A stretch of DNA of 64,000 nt from Silurus meridionalis (Eukaryota; Chordata; Actinopteri; Siluriformes; Siluridae). Below are positions 62,402 to 64,000 of the stretch, piece by piece. Each line of letters opens with the position of its first letter. Within the stretch, counting starts at the first letter, position 1. The DNA is taken from NCBI RefSeq assembly GCF_014805685.1, contig NC_060900.1, positions 7,212,450-7,276,449 of the forward strand, read 5' to 3'. Position numbers and translations under genes: made by a program. The notes beneath the pieces are model-generated. The model worked only from the letters and a program-made list of their open reading frames with translations. It was not told the DNA's origin and did no database searches.

Positions 62402-64000
62402 ATACACTACCAGTTAGTTTGGACACACCTCTCTCATAATTTTTTATTATTTTCATTATTGTACATAATGTTGAAGAATCCAAACTATGAAAGAAAATGT
62501 TCGGAATTATGTAATAAACAAAAAAGTGCGAAACAACCCAAAATATGTTTTGTATTTCAGATTGTCTAAAGTTGCTGCATTTAGCTTTAATGACAGTTTG
62601 GCAATCTCTTATCAGATTCGTGAGGTAGTCACATGGATTGGCTTTCAATCCACAGGTGTGTTTTGTAAAAGGTTAATCTACTGCCATCTTAATGTGCTTT
62701 AGACCATCACTTGTCTTGTGCAGAGGAAAGGGTGAGTACAGAGTCAATAGCCCTGTACAATTACTGTACAAATCCATATTATGGCAAGAATCACTCGGTT
62801 GATTACTTTAGGAAAAGAAGGCTAGTCAATTAAAAAAATCTCAAGAACTTTAAATGTATTCCCCAAGCTCTAATGAGGACTGTCAAAGGAAAGGCAGACC
62901 AAGAGCTACTGTAACTTTGCTGCAGAGGATAGGTTTCTGCCTCAGAAACTGCCAATTGTGAAAAAAGGATATCTGCAAGAGTGGAAGGGAAAGTGTATAG
63001 GACTGTGGTGAGACCTGCTATGTTGTAGGTTTTAGAGACAGTGGCATTGACTAAAAGACAGGAGGTGAAGGAGCTGAAGATTTTGAGATTTTCATTGGGA
63101 GTGACGAGGATGGAAAGGATTAGAAATGCTTTTATTAGAGAAACTGCGAATTTAGGTTGTTTTGAGGACAGTGACAAAGGCCCGATTGATTTGGTTTGGA
63201 CATGTGCAGAGGAGGGACACGGGGTATATCAGTAGAAGAATGCTAAAGATGGAGCCACCGGGAAGGAGGAAAAGAGGAATGCCAAGGAGGAGGTTTAGAG
63301 ATGTGGTGAGGGAAGAGATGCTAGATATTTGGTTTGCAAGAGAGGCAGATAAAGAGGACAGAGTAGTATGGAGACAGATGATCCGCTGTTGCAACCCCTA
63401 ATGGGAGCAGCCGATAGAAGAAGAAAGAAGTAGAAAAATAAATGTTTTTCGCAGTTCAGGTGGCAGACATATTTCCACACTCACTGTTCAGAGGAGACTG
63501 CGTGAGCCAGCACTTCATGGTCGAATTGCAGCAAAGAAACTATTACTTCAGAAAAACAACAAGCAGAAGAGACTTACCCGGGCCAAGAAACACAAGAAAT
63601 GGACATTAAATCAGTGGTAATGAGACCAAATTTGAGGTTTTTGGCTCTAACTACCATGTCTTTAGACATACTGAGGGTGAACAGATGGTTTTTGAATGTG
63701 TGGTTCCCACTGTGAAGCATAGAGGAGAAGGTGTGATGTGTGGGGGTGCTTTGCCTGCTGACACTGTTGGTGACTTAACCATCATGGCTACCACAGCAGT
63801 TTGCAGTGACATACTATCCCTTATGGTTTGCACTTAGTTGGACCATCATTTGTTTTCCAACAGAACAATGACCCTAAACACACCTCTAGGTTATGTAAGA
63901 GCTTTTTGTCCAAGAAGGAGAGTGATGGAGTGCTGCATCAGATGACCTAGCCTCCACCATAACACCAATCTAAATCCAATTGAGATGGTTTGGGACGACT
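62402..64000 (+). mobile_element. Tc1-like transposon, interrupted by a LINE and cut by the window edge
   Basis: Starts TACACTACCAGTTAGTTTGG followed by ACACACCT, a Tc1 terminus. Transposase-derived sequence runs 62860-62965 and resumes at 63450, where TCAGAGGAGACTGCGTGAGC and AAGAAACACAAGAAATGGAC are typical. The frame is broken by stops (for instance after AAATCAGTGG). The 3' terminus is outside the window. A LINE fragment (62966-63430) splits the transposase. Confidence 0.85.
62966..63430 (+). mobile_element. RTE-like LINE fragment inserted in the Tc1-like element
   Basis: Translation across frames includes [11 protein letters not shown], then ALTKRQEVKELKILRFSLGV and, after a frameshift, [20 protein letters not shown] and RRRFRDVVREEM. 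It ends at GAAGAAGAAAGAAGTAG, an AAG-rich 3' tail like the 55911 copy. Strongly 5' truncated. Confidence 0.85.

Overview
This window is nuclear DNA from a bony fish. It has intron-containing genes with GT-AG splice sites, abundant dinucleotide and tetranucleotide microsatellites, many worn Tc1/mariner-type elements and MITEs, a tRNA-derived SINE and 5'-truncated RTE-like LINE fragments. The repeat spectrum suggests an otophysan teleost, perhaps a catfish; that is inference from repeat flavour and not proven here.

Only three protein-coding genes can be supported, all in the first 24.4 kb. mrps25 (912-2851, +, 4 exons, 173 aa) encodes a mitochondrial small-subunit ribosomal protein. rbsn (5689-14472, -, 11 coding exons, 764 aa) encodes rabenosyn-5, a C2H2/FYVE early-endosome Rab effector; it converges on mrps25. 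trh (22405-23865 coding, -, 2 coding exons plus a probable non-coding first exon, 254 aa) encodes prepro-thyrotropin-releasing hormone with eight copies of the TRH progenitor. All exon phases join without frameshift, so the three genes look intact. They do not form a functional pathway; the linkage is synteny only.

Introns of rbsn are crowded with transposon remnants: a hyper-variable mariner piece, a 663-bp inverted-repeat element ending about 23 bp from the first coding exon's splice donor, a 385-bp MITE and an internally deleted Tc1-like element. A LINE fragment sits in mrps25 intron 3.

From about 24.5 kb to the end (almost 40 kb) I see no protein-coding exon. This part is a gene desert holding microsatellites, an approximately 860-bp minisatellite of 16-bp units (48968-49828), an old tandem duplication of about 595 bp (32700-33905), MITEs, nested transposons (RTE inside Tc1-like sequence at 55866-57150 and again at 62402-64000) and several stretches of balanced, non-repetitive sequence with homeodomain-like motifs that may be conserved enhancers. 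The best of these (43380-43740) has a diverged inverted partner at 51541-51765.

I did not find a new defence system, CRISPR array, operon or other previously undescribed machinery. The most useful second looks are the TG-repeat tracts directly abutting three splice acceptors, the paired enhancer-like element, the transposon next to the rbsn splice donor, and the nested retroposon with a visible target-site duplication.
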